This document shows positions 25,516 to 33,502 of a DNA stretch of 64,000 bases, in pieces. The stretch comes from Nitrosarchaeum sp. (GTDB lineage Archaea > Thermoproteota > Nitrososphaeria > Nitrososphaerales > Nitrosopumilaceae), in NCBI GenBank assembly GCA_023265135.1, contig JAHFUM010000006.1:9232-73231 (forward strand), read 5' to 3'. Numbering within the stretch: position 1 is the first letter of the stretch; every line of letters begins with the position of its first letter. The notes under the pieces were generated by a model that was not told the origin of the DNA, ran no database searches, and worked only from the letters and a program-made list of their open reading frames with translations. Position numbers and translations under genes: made by a program.

Positions 25516-26839
25516 AACATTGCTTCACTAATTCTAATGTGTTTTTCACAATTTTCTTACATTTATCTACATTATTTGATTCTGCTGAAATTCTAATGAT
25601 ATCTTCTGTATTTGATTTTCTGATCAAAACCCAACTATCTTCATCTATTATTCCTTTAATTCCGTCTTGAGTGATAACTTCAGAATATTCTTTTACAAAT
25701 CTATTGGAGACTTCTTCAATGACTCTATCATGAAAAACTGAATCAATTGCAATTTTCTCTCTTTGCTGCACATAACTTTCCATAAAATCTAATATTTCAT
25801 TAAATTTTGAATTTCCTAACATAGAAGCTATGAGACCACTTGTAAGAATTCCTTCTCTACAGTAATTAAATTCTGGTAAAATAAAACCACCACTACTTCC
25901 TTCTCCTCCTGCCTGAGCGTTTGTTTTTAACATCAAATCTATCACGTTTGCTTCACCGACTTTTGATCTCAGAACATTTCCTCCTTTCTCTTTGATGAAT
26001 TTTTCAACTGAAATACTTGTATCTATACTTAATACAAATTTCTTATATCCTAATTCCAAAGCTTTTGCAACTCCTAAACCTAATGTTACATCTGGAGTCT
26101 GTTTTTTTCCTTTACTTACAACCACTAGACGATCTCCATCTAAATCAAAAGCAAATCCTATTCCTTTTACGGATGTCGATGCAATCAAATCTGATAATTT
26201 ATCTGCAGTTGGGTCAGGACCTCTAGTACAATTATTCACATTTTCATTAATTACCTTCACTTTGCACCCTAATTGTATTAACAAATTCGGGGCAAAATCT
26301 TTTGCAGCCCCTCCACCTATATCAATAACTATCTCTGGATGATTTTCTATCATTCCTATCAGTTCTTTTGCATCTTCTAGGTATGATGATGTAATTTGTT
26401 CTTCAATTCCGATTTTTGATTTTAAAATTTCTTGATCTTCAATGATTCTTGGTAATTCTTTTTCATTAATTCCTCTTCCATTTATGATAAATTTTATTCC
26501 ATTCCATTCTAATGGATTGTGTGATGAAGTAATTACTAATCCTGCTCCATATTTCCTCGATTCACGAAAAACAACTGGAGTTGGCACAGTTTCTAAATTG
26601 AACACATTTATCCCATTTTTCATTAATGCTGCAGATGCAGTTTCTTTGATCATTGCTCCTGATGGTCTTGTGTCTTTACCGATCACACATTTCTTAGATT
26701 CAATTAAGGATGAAAAATTATTACAAAACTGTAATGTGTCTTTTAGATTAAAGTCATCACCAAATACGCCTCTAATCCCAGAAATTGTTTTCTTCATTTG
26801 TTCCAACTCGGAAAGACTTTTTATTAACTCTGATGGCAT
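25499..26839 (-). CDS. Phosphohexomutase (phosphoglucosamine or phosphomannomutase family)
   Basis: This 446-residue alpha-D-phosphohexomutase isomerises a hexose 1- and 6-phosphate. The catalytic serine loop is ITSSHNPLEWNGIKFI, the metal loop FDLDGDRLVVV, and the sugar loop GGEGSSGGFI. The C-terminal phosphate-binding domain has IRISAESNNVDKC. The GGEGSSG loop and the archaeal context favour a GlmM-type phosphoglucosamine mutase, but PMM/PGM activity cannot be excluded. tRNA-Thr begins 12 bases upstream on the other strand. Confidence 0.9.
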   Translation of the reverse strand: MPSELIKSLSELEQMKKTISGIRGVFGDDFNLKDTLQFCNNFSSLIESKKCVIGKDTRPSGAMIKETASAALMKNGINVFNLETVPTPVVFRESRKYGAGLVITSSHNPLEWNGIKFIINGRGINEKELPRIIEDQEILKSKIGIEEQITSSYLEDAKELIGMIENHPEIVIDIGGGAAKDFAPNLLIQLGCKVKVINENVNNCTRGPDPTADKLSDLIASTSVKGIGFAFDLDGDRLVVVSKGKKQTPDVTLGLGVAKALELGYKKFVLSIDTSISVEKFIKEKGGNVLRSKVGEANVIDLMLKTNAQAGGEGSSGGFILPEFNYCREGILTSGLIASMLGNSKFNEILDFMESYVQQREKIAIDSVFHDRVIEEVSNRFVKEYSEVITQDGIKGIIDEDSWVLIRKSNTEDIIRISAESNNVDKCKKIVKNTLELVKQCYDHIK

Positions 26840-26850
26840 AACCGAAAAGT

Positions 26851-26924
26851 GCCTTGGTAGCTCAGCCTGGTAGAGCGAACGCCTCGTAAGCGTTAGGTCG
26901 TGGGGTCAGAGCCCACCCGAGGCT
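26851..26924 (+). tRNA. tRNA-Thr (anticodon CGT)
   Basis: A 74-base cloverleaf has acceptor GCCTTGG/CCGAGGC with discriminator T, a D arm GCTC...GAGC, an anticodon arm AACGC-CTCGTAA-GCGTT, variable loop AGGTC and T arm GTGGG-GTCAGAG-CCCAC. The anticodon CGT is at 26885-26887. No intron is present and CCA is not encoded. U73 fits archaeal tRNA-Thr. Confidence 0.97.
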
Positions 26925-26972
26925 TATCTTGTATTAATTTTTAAAACTGTATTGATCTTTGTAATAATATTT

Positions 26973-27050
26973 TTAGTCATCTAATGCTTCGATATCTGTT
27001 TCTAATTCTTTTCCTAAACCTTCCCACCATTGTTTTGTCACGTTTGTCAT
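26973..27050 (-). CDS. 25-residue acidic microprotein
   Basis: A frame of 25 codons with ATG at 27050 encodes MTNVTKQWWEGLGKELETD followed by IEALDD. A double tryptophan is followed by an acidic amphipathic helix. The codon pattern looks protein-like and the frame fills the space after tRNA-Thr. At this size a chance frame is possible and no homologue is known to me. Confidence 0.35.
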   Translation of the reverse strand: MTNVTKQWWEGLGKELETDIEALDD

Positions 27051-27137
27051 ATTCCCCTTCTAATTACCTTAAATTCTCCTTTATAGATCTGTCGATTGAT
27101 CCGTATTTGATCATTTCATAACATAATATGAAATCCA

Positions 27138-27326
27138 CTAATTCTTTTTTTCTTGTTTTTCCCTTTTCTTTTTTCTGTAAATGATTATCAATAAAGCTCC
27201 TACTGCACATACCCAAAACAAGGGTGATAGTCCTGAAGTAATTGAGATAGAACCCAATGCCCCAACAAAAGATAATATCATTATCCCAATCAAAATTAAT
27301 CCTATTATTTCCAGAATCTTGCTCAT
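27138..27326 (-). CDS. Small two-span membrane protein
   Basis: The preferred start is the ATG at 27326, giving 62 residues; the upstream extension of the frame overlaps the next divergent gene. Two hydrophobic stretches (LEIIGLILIGIMILSFVGAL and LFWVCAVGALLIIIYR) form a helical hairpin, followed by a lysine-rich cytoplasmic tail KKKREKQEKKN. No family is recognised. The opposite-strand frame over the same bases is considered a shadow. Confidence 0.6.
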   Translation of the reverse strand: MSKILEIIGLILIGIMILSFVGALGSISITSGLSPLFWVCAVGALLIIIYRKKKREKQEKKN

Positions 27327-27384
27327 AATTTTTCTATTATTGCTTAAATCAAAAAGATATATGGTTTTGTAAGTCATACGATTT

Positions 27385-27597
27385 ATGGATAAATATCTCA
27401 CGGTGGTTATGATTTTCCTTATTGTTACAATACCAATAGCATTCATAACGCCTGCTACTGGGACAATTCGAGAACATCCTCTAATTCCGCTATTCTATGC
27501 CTCAATTGGTGGTATTATTATAATTATTCTTTATAGCTCATATAAAGAAAGAAAGCAAAAACAAAAAGATAACGTAAAAAGAAGATCTAAAAAATAA
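27385..27597 (+). CDS. Small two-span membrane protein
   Basis: This 70-residue protein mirrors the divergent neighbour in design: two membrane helices (LTVVMIFLIVTIPIAFIT and PLFYASIGGIIIIILYSSY) and a basic C-terminal tail (KERKQKQKDNVKRRSKK). The two genes share a 58-base divergent control region. The stop lies two bases before the end of the convergent HTH gene. Function unknown. Confidence 0.65.
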   Translation: MDKYLTVVMIFLIVTIPIAFITPATGTIREHPLIPLFYASIGGIIIIILYSSYKERKQKQKDNVKRRSKK

Positions 27598-27599
27598 AT

Positions 27600-27881
27600 T
27601 TAAAGTTCTAATCCAAAGGATTCTGCAATACCTGCAAATTTTGCGTAAGATTGCAAATACTGTCTTCCTTTTTCAGTTATTACAAATGTGTTTTTGTTAT
27701 CAAATTCTATTTTATTAATTAATCCGGAGCCTGTTAGATTTTCCAAAAATTTTGATAATCTTGAATGTGAAAGATTTGCCTTTGTTAACAGTGATGTTGT
27801 TTTGATACCTTGCTGACCTGATTGTTCTGTAGCAGTTAAAAGATCTGCAACTATCTGCATACTTGTTCTATAGGTAACCAT
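27600..27881 (-). CDS. Winged-helix transcription regulator
   Basis: The 93-residue protein is a single winged helix-turn-helix of the archaeal HTH_45/ArsR-like type. MVTYRTSMQIVADLLTATE (helix 1), TTSLLTKANLSHSRLSKFLENLTGSGLI (helix-turn-helix) and a wing IEFDNKNTFVITEKGRQYL are visible. A C-terminal helix probably mediates dimerisation. It is paralogous to the regulator at 34780-35067, with the same RTxMxII and ANxSHSRxS segments. Targets unknown. Confidence 0.92.
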   Translation of the reverse strand: MVTYRTSMQIVADLLTATEQSGQQGIKTTSLLTKANLSHSRLSKFLENLTGSGLINKIEFDNKNTFVITEKGRQYLQSYAKFAGIAESFGLEL

Positions 27882-27966
27882 ACGCTGTTAAGCATAAAAC
27901 CGAGATATAAGGGTATTACTACTAATTCAGATCAGATAAATACGCTCTAATCCGCTTTTTGTTATA

Positions 27967-28551
27967 ATGCAATCCAAAACTCCCAATCCTTGGTTTGATG
28001 ATTTTATGGGCGTTGCGTATCGTTACTATGATCTTAGAATGAATGTGGTACCTCTGTTTGCAGATAGGAAAGAAGCTTCAACTATTTGGCATGATACAAT
28101 ACATTGGTGGCTAGATTCATCAATTAAAATTAGGTTTGTTGAGATCGAAGATGATTATTGGATCATAATTGGTTCTGATTCTCAGCGACCAGAATCTAAT
28201 TTCTCATTCTTTAAGATTTTACAGAAGTCAGAAAATTATGAACGATTCAAAAAAGGACATGGCGGTGAGGCATATTTGAGATTGGGCGTCTATTCAAAAA
28301 AATTTCGAAAGGATGTAAAAAATGACATATTATGTGATTGTGGACATGCAGCAGAGGATCACGATGAAGGGGACAACGATGTGTGTCTGTACAACGAATG
28401 TAACTGTAAAAAATTTTCTAGTTTTCAGGTAAATTTACTAAAAAGAAAAAAAACTATCACCGACATTGCATTTCTTGATGAAAAAAATGTAAAACAAGAT
28501 CCCCTTGCATGGAACTGTCTTTATGTTAACAAATATTCGAAATCTTCTTAA
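27967..28551 (+). CDS. Uncharacterised protein with cysteine/histidine cluster
   Basis: The 194-residue protein begins with aromatic-rich helices (PWFDDFMGVAYRYYDLRMN, ASTIWHDTIHWWLDSS). Near residues 120-150 it carries the cluster CDCGHAAEDHDEGDNDVC, followed by YNECNCKKF, a likely zinc-binding knuckle. The part before it includes a DDYWIIIGSD strand. No signal peptide. I do not recognise the family and the role is not assigned. Confidence 0.72.
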   Translation: MQSKTPNPWFDDFMGVAYRYYDLRMNVVPLFADRKEASTIWHDTIHWWLDSSIKIRFVEIEDDYWIIIGSDSQRPESNFSFFKILQKSENYERFKKGHGGEAYLRLGVYSKKFRKDVKNDILCDCGHAAEDHDEGDNDVCLYNECNCKKFSSFQVNLLKRKKTITDIAFLDEKNVKQDPLAWNCLYVNKYSKSS

Positions 28552-28556
28552 TTCTA

Positions 28557-28718
28557 TTATTCCTTATTTACTCTAACATGATCTCCTGGATAATGTTTAT
28601 CGATCTTTTTTGAATAACATTTTCCACAAAGTGGACCTTTAATCCCCCACTCTTCCATTGGATTGAAGTGTAAAGATATTTTACTACTGCAAATTGTACA
28701 TTTTTCTTTAGATCCCAA
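28557..28718 (-). CDS. 53-residue zinc-ribbon protein (TTG start)
   Basis: In a frame different from the longer overlapping minus-strand frame, TTG at 28718 opens MGSKEKCTICSSKISLHF, then NPMEEWGIKGPLCGKCYSKK, ending HYPGDHVRVNKE. Two CxxC knuckles 23 residues apart make a credible treble-clef or zinc ribbon. The alternative 67-codon frame has no such signature and is taken as a shadow. It converges with the preceding gene, with six bases between stops. Role unknown. Confidence 0.65.
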   Translation of the reverse strand: MGSKEKCTICSSKISLHFNPMEEWGIKGPLCGKCYSKKIDKHYPGDHVRVNKE

Positions 28719-28816
28719 AGTGATTTTGGTCTCTTTAATCTATATAAAAAAGATTCTGGATTTAGGAACATGTTTGAAAAATCATGTTAAATAATACTGA
28801 TTTATAGGAATTCTAG

Positions 28817-28877
28817 GTAGGTAGTCTGACCAATGTAAACCTCCTGCAAATTTTTACTTGGTTGGACTTCTACCTAC
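28817..28877. repeat. Imperfect inverted repeat downstream of the AIPR gene
   Basis: GTAGGTAG (28817-28824) pairs with CTACCTAC (28870-28877), and inside it ACCAA (28829-28833) pairs with TTGGT (28858-28862). The loop is about 24 bases. The hairpin ends nine bases after the stop of the AIPR gene, so it could act as a terminator, a small RNA, or a remnant of a mobile element. Confidence 0.55.
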
Positions 28878-28885
28878 TTTGAAAT

Positions 28886-30637
28886 TTAAAACAAGTTGTT
28901 TGCAAGTTTTTTCAAGACTAAAATTTCTTCTTCTTCTTGCCTTATTTTTTTGTCTACAACCCTAAGCATTGAATCATTCCATACATATTGTGAGAAGAAA
29001 TTGTGCTTTGTATTGGCTAATTCTATTTCATCATCTACAACAGTATCTTCTAAAAATTTTGTCACTACAACATCTGCAATTTTTAAAATTCTGGAATTCA
29101 ACTTAAAACTACGAAATATTGGTTCTATTTTTCTCACATCACTTTTAAAATCACCTCTGGTTTCTAGGATTTTTTTATGTAAAATTCTAAAATAAACTCC
29201 GACATAAAACAAAGTTGCATATCTTTTAGTTTTATGCCCACCTTGTTTTCCATACTTTAATGTCTTTTTCGCATATTCTTTGACAAGATATGGATAAAGT
29301 AAAATTCTGTAATCATCTTTTAAATTATCATTGAATACATCGTCATATTTACTTCCTCTAGGAAGAAATTGAGCCGGAGAACTATATGCTTCAGTAGGTC
29401 TCTGCTCAATTCCAGCTACAAGAGCTTGAATAGCATCTTTTGCCACAATTACTTTTTTGTGATTATCTGGAAGATACTCATTGTATATGGAATCTCCTTC
29501 ATATTCTGACTGTTTTGATTTTGATTTCGTATCAAATGATCCTGCCTGAATTTCATAGAAATACCCACAATTCTTTAATTGTGATTTGATAGATTTATGA
29601 AAATCCATTAATGAAACAAGATCTTTTCCTCTAACTGAATTTTGGGAATTTCTGTATTTTGTAATGTTATTTTGTTCTTGCTCGTCATCTGCTTTGATTA
29701 TAGTGACTGTCATAGAACCATCCATGTTTTTAGTTCGTTTCGAATGATCAAGGATTGAATTAGATGTCTGTGCACCATTTACAATTTGTGGTGCAAAAAG
29801 TTCAATAATATTATCTCCTAACTCTTCAAAATCACTAACTACTATTGTAATTCCATTATTGTAATAGAAGAATTTTCCTGGATTGCTCTGAAGTGTTTCT
29901 CGTAATCCTTTGTTTACTGTTGTCTTAAATTGCATCCATTGTCTAATGTTTGATTCAAAAACATAATCTCTATTCTTACTCACAAATTCAGTTAGTTCTC
30001 TCAATTTCAAAATCCCTAGGATTGTATTTTCGTGTCTAAGCATTCTTTCTAATCTTATTGATGATCTTTTTCCAGCTGCAGGTTTTTTTATCCTCTCCCA
30101 TAATTTTTGAATGATTTTTTCAATGTCTATAATTTCTATAAGATCGTCTTGATACTCAACTTTTTGATCTGTCACATAACAACATTTTATTTTTAAATTT
30201 TTTTCCTTGATTTTTGTAACAAGTTGCGCCAATTCTGGCCTCATTTTTGACACATCTTTTCCCAGCAAACGTTTTGCATCTTCTTTGAATTTTGCAATAG
30301 CTTCAAATGAATGAGAAGTACCATATTTTGATTGAAATAGACGAATAGTGTTATCTGAAAAATCTACAGGAAGATATGCATCGATACCAAGATCATTTGC
30401 ACCATCGACAATTGCATCCGCTGCATCATCTTCTGTAGCCTCAAAAACTCGTGTAAGAACCCATTGAAGAAAATTATTTCCTTTTTCCACCTCATTTTTT
30501 GAATTTTCAGTATATTCTTGTATGCTTCCCTTGACATTTTCTGAAAATCCTTCTAATGGAATACTGGAATTTTTTTGAGTTAACAGAGTATGTGAGCCTG
30601 GAATATACTCTAACAATCCATTCCCGTTTTGAATCAC
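28886..30637 (-). CDS. AIPR-family abortive infection phage resistance protein
   Basis: The 583-residue protein matches the AIPR family. A nuclease-like N-terminal part (residues about 58-170) has DGANDLGIDAY and LFQSKY, which fit the D-x-GID ... QxK core of PD-(D/E)xK enzymes. The AIPR signature follows: NPGKFFYYNNGITIV (about 253-266) and PQIVNGAQTSNSI (283-295). A helical C-terminal region completes it. GTG at 30637 was chosen. Family members protect cells against phages or act in restriction-like systems. No partner gene or toxin-antitoxin pair is seen next to it, so it appears to be a single-gene system. Confidence 0.88.
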   Translation of the reverse strand: MIQNGNGLLEYIPGSHTLLTQKNSSIPLEGFSENVKGSIQEYTENSKNEVEKGNNFLQWVLTRVFEATEDDAADAIVDGANDLGIDAYLPVDFSDNTIRLFQSKYGTSHSFEAIAKFKEDAKRLLGKDVSKMRPELAQLVTKIKEKNLKIKCCYVTDQKVEYQDDLIEIIDIEKIIQKLWERIKKPAAGKRSSIRLERMLRHENTILGILKLRELTEFVSKNRDYVFESNIRQWMQFKTTVNKGLRETLQSNPGKFFYYNNGITIVVSDFEELGDNIIELFAPQIVNGAQTSNSILDHSKRTKNMDGSMTVTIIKADDEQEQNNITKYRNSQNSVRGKDLVSLMDFHKSIKSQLKNCGYFYEIQAGSFDTKSKSKQSEYEGDSIYNEYLPDNHKKVIVAKDAIQALVAGIEQRPTEAYSSPAQFLPRGSKYDDVFNDNLKDDYRILLYPYLVKEYAKKTLKYGKQGGHKTKRYATLFYVGVYFRILHKKILETRGDFKSDVRKIEPIFRSFKLNSRILKIADVVVTKFLEDTVVDDEIELANTKHNFFSQYVWNDSMLRVVDKKIRQEEEEILVLKKLANNLF

Positions 30638-30710
30638 AATTTTTCTAATATGTTATATATTTAGAGAATTTGGTAATTACATAATAACTCAGTTCTATAT
30701 GTGATGTAAT

Positions 30711-31133
30711 TTGGAAAGAAAAAAAATCATAATAGCCTCAATCATTGTAATGATCTTAGGAATAGCATCAGGCGTTGTAATTTTATCACAAAATTCTCAT
30801 CTTGGTCAAGATCCTGATGCACATAAAACTATCAAAGGTGATGTTGTAATGTCTACAAAAGTATCCCGACCAGGGTGTGAAAAAACTGATTCATGTTATA
30901 CTCCATCTAAATTTGTAATCAAACAAGGCAATTCAGTTACTTGGGTAAATCAAGATGTTGCATTTCATAGTGTTACTTCTGGTCATTATGGTGAACCGAG
31001 TGGGCTTTTTGATAGTGGATATTTAGATCCTGAGGGATCATTCACATTTAATTTTAAAAATATTGGAACTTATGATTATTTTTGTACGTTACATCCTTGG
31101 ATGAAGGGAACTGTAATTGTTGAATTGACATAA
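30711..31133 (+). CDS. Exported blue copper (cupredoxin) protein
   Basis: TTG at 30711 opens 140 residues with a signal anchor (IIIASIIVMILGIASGVVIL). A plastocyanin/azurin-type domain follows: FVIKQGNSVTWVNQDVAFHSV supplies the first histidine, and YDYFCTLHPWMKGTVIVEL gives Cys, His and Met copper ligands. A GCEKTDSCYTP cysteine pair may be a disulfide. Small cupredoxins are numerous in ammonia-oxidising archaea, where they serve extracytoplasmic electron transfer. The partner is not shown here. Confidence 0.93.
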   Translation: MERKKIIIASIIVMILGIASGVVILSQNSHLGQDPDAHKTIKGDVVMSTKVSRPGCEKTDSCYTPSKFVIKQGNSVTWVNQDVAFHSVTSGHYGEPSGLFDSGYLDPEGSFTFNFKNIGTYDYFCTLHPWMKGTVIVELT

Positions 31134-31142
31134 AATACTTGA

Positions 31143-31214
31143 AGGTACCCGAGGGAGTCGAACCCCCTTGTATAAGCTTTGCAGGCTCACGCATAACCGT
31201 TCTGCCAGAGTACC
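31143..31214 (-). tRNA. tRNA-Cys (anticodon GCA)
   Basis: The minus strand gives a 72-base cloverleaf: acceptor GGTACTC/GGGTACC with discriminator U, D arm GCA...TGC, anticodon arm TGAGC-CTGCAAA-GCTTA, T arm GGGGG-TTCGACT-CCCTC. U73 is normal for tRNA-Cys. No intron and no encoded CCA are seen. It lies between the cupredoxin and histone genes. Confidence 0.96.
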
Positions 31215-31259
31215 GTTTTGAAAAATATGAAATGAATAATTAAACTCTTTAGATTAAAA

Positions 31260-31478
31260 TTAAATAAATGGTTTTGAAGCAAGTTTGACATCTTCTGCTT
31301 TTACTGTTTTTCTTCCTGCATGAGAAGCCATATCCACTGCACTCTTTGCGATACTATTAGCCAATTCTTCAATTATTCCTCTCAATTCTTCTGCTGATTC
31401 ATCACTAACTCTCTCCGCACCTGCTTTTTTCAAAATTCTATACATTGCTGAAATACCGAGTTCTGATGATTTCATCAA
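31260..31478 (-). CDS. Archaeal histone
   Basis: The 72-residue protein is a single histone fold: helix 1 [17 protein letters not shown], helix 2 [30 protein letters not shown], and helix 3 with [11 protein letters not shown]. The RKTVKAEDV segment is the archaeal histone signature. It lacks eukaryotic-type tails. It would wrap DNA as dimers or longer polymers. ATG at 31478 is followed by another ATG, so the start may move by one codon. Confidence 0.97.
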   Translation of the reverse strand: MMKSSELGISAMYRILKKAGAERVSDESAEELRGIIEELANSIAKSAVDMASHAGRKTVKAEDVKLASKPFI

Positions 31479-31568
31479 TTTTTCTTTTCTTTTTTCTGAT
31501 AAAAGATTGTGAGTTAAAAAATATCACCAAGGAATCGATTTATACAGACTATTTTGAAAGTTGAAGCA

Positions 31569-32324
31569 ATGACTTGGTTATATGATTCTCATATTCATTT
31601 ATCCGATCTAGAGTATCAATATGATTTAGATTATATAATTAAGGGAATGGAAAGTATAAAAATTAAAGCTTGTTGTGTTTCAATGGATACAATAACCTCT
31701 AAAAAAACTTTGGAGCTTGGAAAAAAGAGCAAACTTGTCTTACCTTTTATTGGAATTCATCCAGAAAGAACAAACGATGATCTAGAATTGATGATAGAAC
31801 TAATCAGTGAAAATCGCCAACATATCTCTGGTATTGGAGAGATTGGACTGGATCCTACATTTGTAAAATCTAGTGAGGATAACAAAAAACAGATCTATTT
31901 TTTTGAAAAGTTTCTCTCTCTGGCGGAAAAATTCAAAAAACCAGTTTCAATTCATTCACGAAAAAGTCTCGATGATATATTTTCTATAATGACTTCTTAT
32001 GATACTAAACATGCGTTACTCCATTGGTTTGATGGAAGCAAAAAACAACTTCAAAAAGCCATGGACATGGATTTTTTTGTTTCATATGGTCCTGTAATGA
32101 TTTATGCTAGTGATAAACAGATGTTATTATCTAAAACATCTGAGGCAAAAATTCTCGTTGAAACAGACGGTCCCGTTAAATTCTCAAAATGCTTTGATAT
32201 GAAATCTGGACAAATTAGTTTTATTCCAAGTGTTGTGTTTTGTGCTTCAAAAATACTTGGTAAATCATACGATGAAATGGCTTCATTATTAGAAGAAAAT
32301 TCAAAGTCATTCCTTCGAATATAG
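31569..32324 (+). CDS. TatD-family metal-dependent hydrolase/DNase
   Basis: ATG at 31569 is preferred to TTG at 31554, giving 251 residues that begin MTWLYDSHIHLSD with the HxH metal motif. Other conserved sites are LPFIGIHPE, GIGEIGLD (Glu), SIHSRKS (His), HWFDG (His) and ETDGPVK (Asp), the TIM-barrel ligands of TatD proteins. Relatives are 3'-5' exonucleases for DNA or RNA, or aminoacyl hydrolases. It precedes rps17e by 31 bases. Confidence 0.9.
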   Translation: MTWLYDSHIHLSDLEYQYDLDYIIKGMESIKIKACCVSMDTITSKKTLELGKKSKLVLPFIGIHPERTNDDLELMIELISENRQHISGIGEIGLDPTFVKSSEDNKKQIYFFEKFLSLAEKFKKPVSIHSRKSLDDIFSIMTSYDTKHALLHWFDGSKKQLQKAMDMDFFVSYGPVMIYASDKQMLLSKTSEAKILVETDGPVKFSKCFDMKSGQISFIPSVVFCASKILGKSYDEMASLLEENSKSFLRI

Positions 32325-32325
32325 G

Positions 32326-32334
32326 TATAAAAAA
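32326..32334 (+). promoter_or_regulatory. Putative TATA box for the S17e gene
   Basis: TATAAAAAA at 32326-32334 is about 26 bases before the ATG at 32356. That is ideal archaeal TATA spacing for a leaderless message, even though it lies right after the tatD stop. Confidence 0.5.
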
Positions 32335-32355
32335 CCCTAATTCATTACATCAGGA

Positions 32356-32679
32356 ATGGATAGAATTAAGCGTCTTTCTTACGAAGTACTAGAAGACCAC
32401 AAGCCAAAATTTGGAGAAGATTTTGCTGATAATAAAAAAGTACTAGACCAAATTGCTATAATTCGTTCAAAAGGACTAAAAAATGAAATTGCGGGTTACA
32501 TTACAAAATTTATTAAAAAAGAAATTCGTGAAGAAAAAGCAAAACAATCTCAAATTGAATCTTCTAAACTTGAAAATTATACCTTGGAAGAAAAAATTTC
32601 TGAAGATGACGATGTCATTAGGGATCAAGCTATTGAAATAATATCTGAATCAGAATCAAGTGAAATTCCAGAAGAATAA
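32356..32679 (+). CDS. Ribosomal protein S17e (eS17)
   Basis: The first 57 residues (MDRIKRLSYEVLEDHKPKF, NKKVLDQIAIIRSKGLKNEIAGYITKFI) match archaeal eS17. The KGLKNEIAGYITK segment corresponds to the family's SKRLRNKIAGYVTHL. After it comes a lysine- and glutamate-rich coiled tail and an acidic serine-rich end (ISESESSEIPEE) not found in most archaeal eS17 proteins. The gene stands alone with its own TATA box. Confidence 0.9.
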   Translation: MDRIKRLSYEVLEDHKPKFGEDFADNKKVLDQIAIIRSKGLKNEIAGYITKFIKKEIREEKAKQSQIESSKLENYTLEEKISEDDDVIRDQAIEIISESESSEIPEE

Positions 32680-32728
32680 ACCATAACAAAACAAACAGTT
32701 AATCTTTAACATTTTTGGTGATACATAT

Positions 32729-33502
32729 ATGATAACGATAAAACTTGTGGGAGGAGCAAAAAAGTCATTTTCTACTGATAAATTAGAAATTGACGAATCT
32801 AATATCTCCATTCAAGAACTTCTTGTTCTACTCTTGGAACTAAAGCCTGCTAACACTCCAAACTTAGATGTTGAAAATATCTTGATAGCAATAAATGGTG
32901 TTGATTCATCTGCTATGGAAGGAAAACTGACTAAAATAAAAGACGATGATATTGTTAGTATCATTCCTGTTATTCATGGAGGTTCTCCTAAAAGACTACT
33001 TTTCAATATTTCCAACAAATTAATTCAAGTGATTGAAATTCAAGGTCAAACACAAACCGATGTTACTTACCTTGATTCCCTCAGAAAGCAATTCCTTGGA
33101 ATTAAACTTCAAGCAATTTCGAGCAATTTTATTTTAAATAATTATCACCTCAAAAAAATTATATCACTATCTATTTCTTCTGAAAAAAATGATATATTAC
33201 TTTCAAACAAATTTGAAATGGATATTTTAATGCGTTTTGCTATTTCATCACAAATTTCTTCTGCAATTAACTCTGCTGGAATCAAACCAAAACAAAATTT
33301 CATACTGATTTGTCTTGGAAATAAAAAAATATTGGATAAACTTTACACCGAATTGAGTTCTATGTCTGTTAAAATATTCTCCAAAGACAATACTCTATTT
33401 ATAAAAAAATATTTTAAGATAACCGATAAACAACTAGATGTAGTTTTATCAAAATATCCTCTTGAAGACATATTAATAGAAAAAGCTGCTATTTTATTCT
33501 GA
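32729..33502 (+). CDS. MoaD/Urm1-like domain fused to a Cgi121 (KEOPS) domain
   Basis: Residues 1-85 have the ubiquitin-like beta-grasp fold of MoaD/ThiS/Urm1: MITIKLVGGAKKSF, ILIAINGVDS, and KDDDIVSIIPVIHGG, ending in Gly-Gly at 84-85. Residues about 120-257 look like Cgi121, the KEOPS subunit: LDSLRKQFLGIKLQAISSNFI, MRFAISSQISSAINSAGIK, FILICLGNKKILD. Cgi121 helps deliver tRNA for t6A formation at A37. The fusion links a sulfur-carrier or protein-modifier module with t6A machinery. It converges with THUMP and Sua5/YrdC genes, the latter making the t6A precursor. GGTGAT upstream may be the ribosome-binding site. Confidence 0.78.
   Translation: MITIKLVGGAKKSFSTDKLEIDESNISIQELLVLLLELKPANTPNLDVENILIAINGVDSSAMEGKLTKIKDDDIVSIIPVIHGGSPKRLLFNISNKLIQVIEIQGQTQTDVTYLDSLRKQFLGIKLQAISSNFILNNYHLKKIISLSISSEKNDILLSNKFEMDILMRFAISSQISSAINSAGIKPKQNFILICLGNKKILDKLYTELSSMSVKIFSKDNTLFIKKYFKITDKQLDVVLSKYPLEDILIEKAAILF

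Noticed and set aside
27181-27372. Plus-strand frame over the small membrane gene
   Set aside because: It runs against a minus-strand frame with two clear membrane helices and a basic tail.
28568-28771. 67-codon minus-strand frame
   Set aside because: No domain or zinc motif; a shorter frame at 28557-28718 has a complete zinc-ribbon signature.
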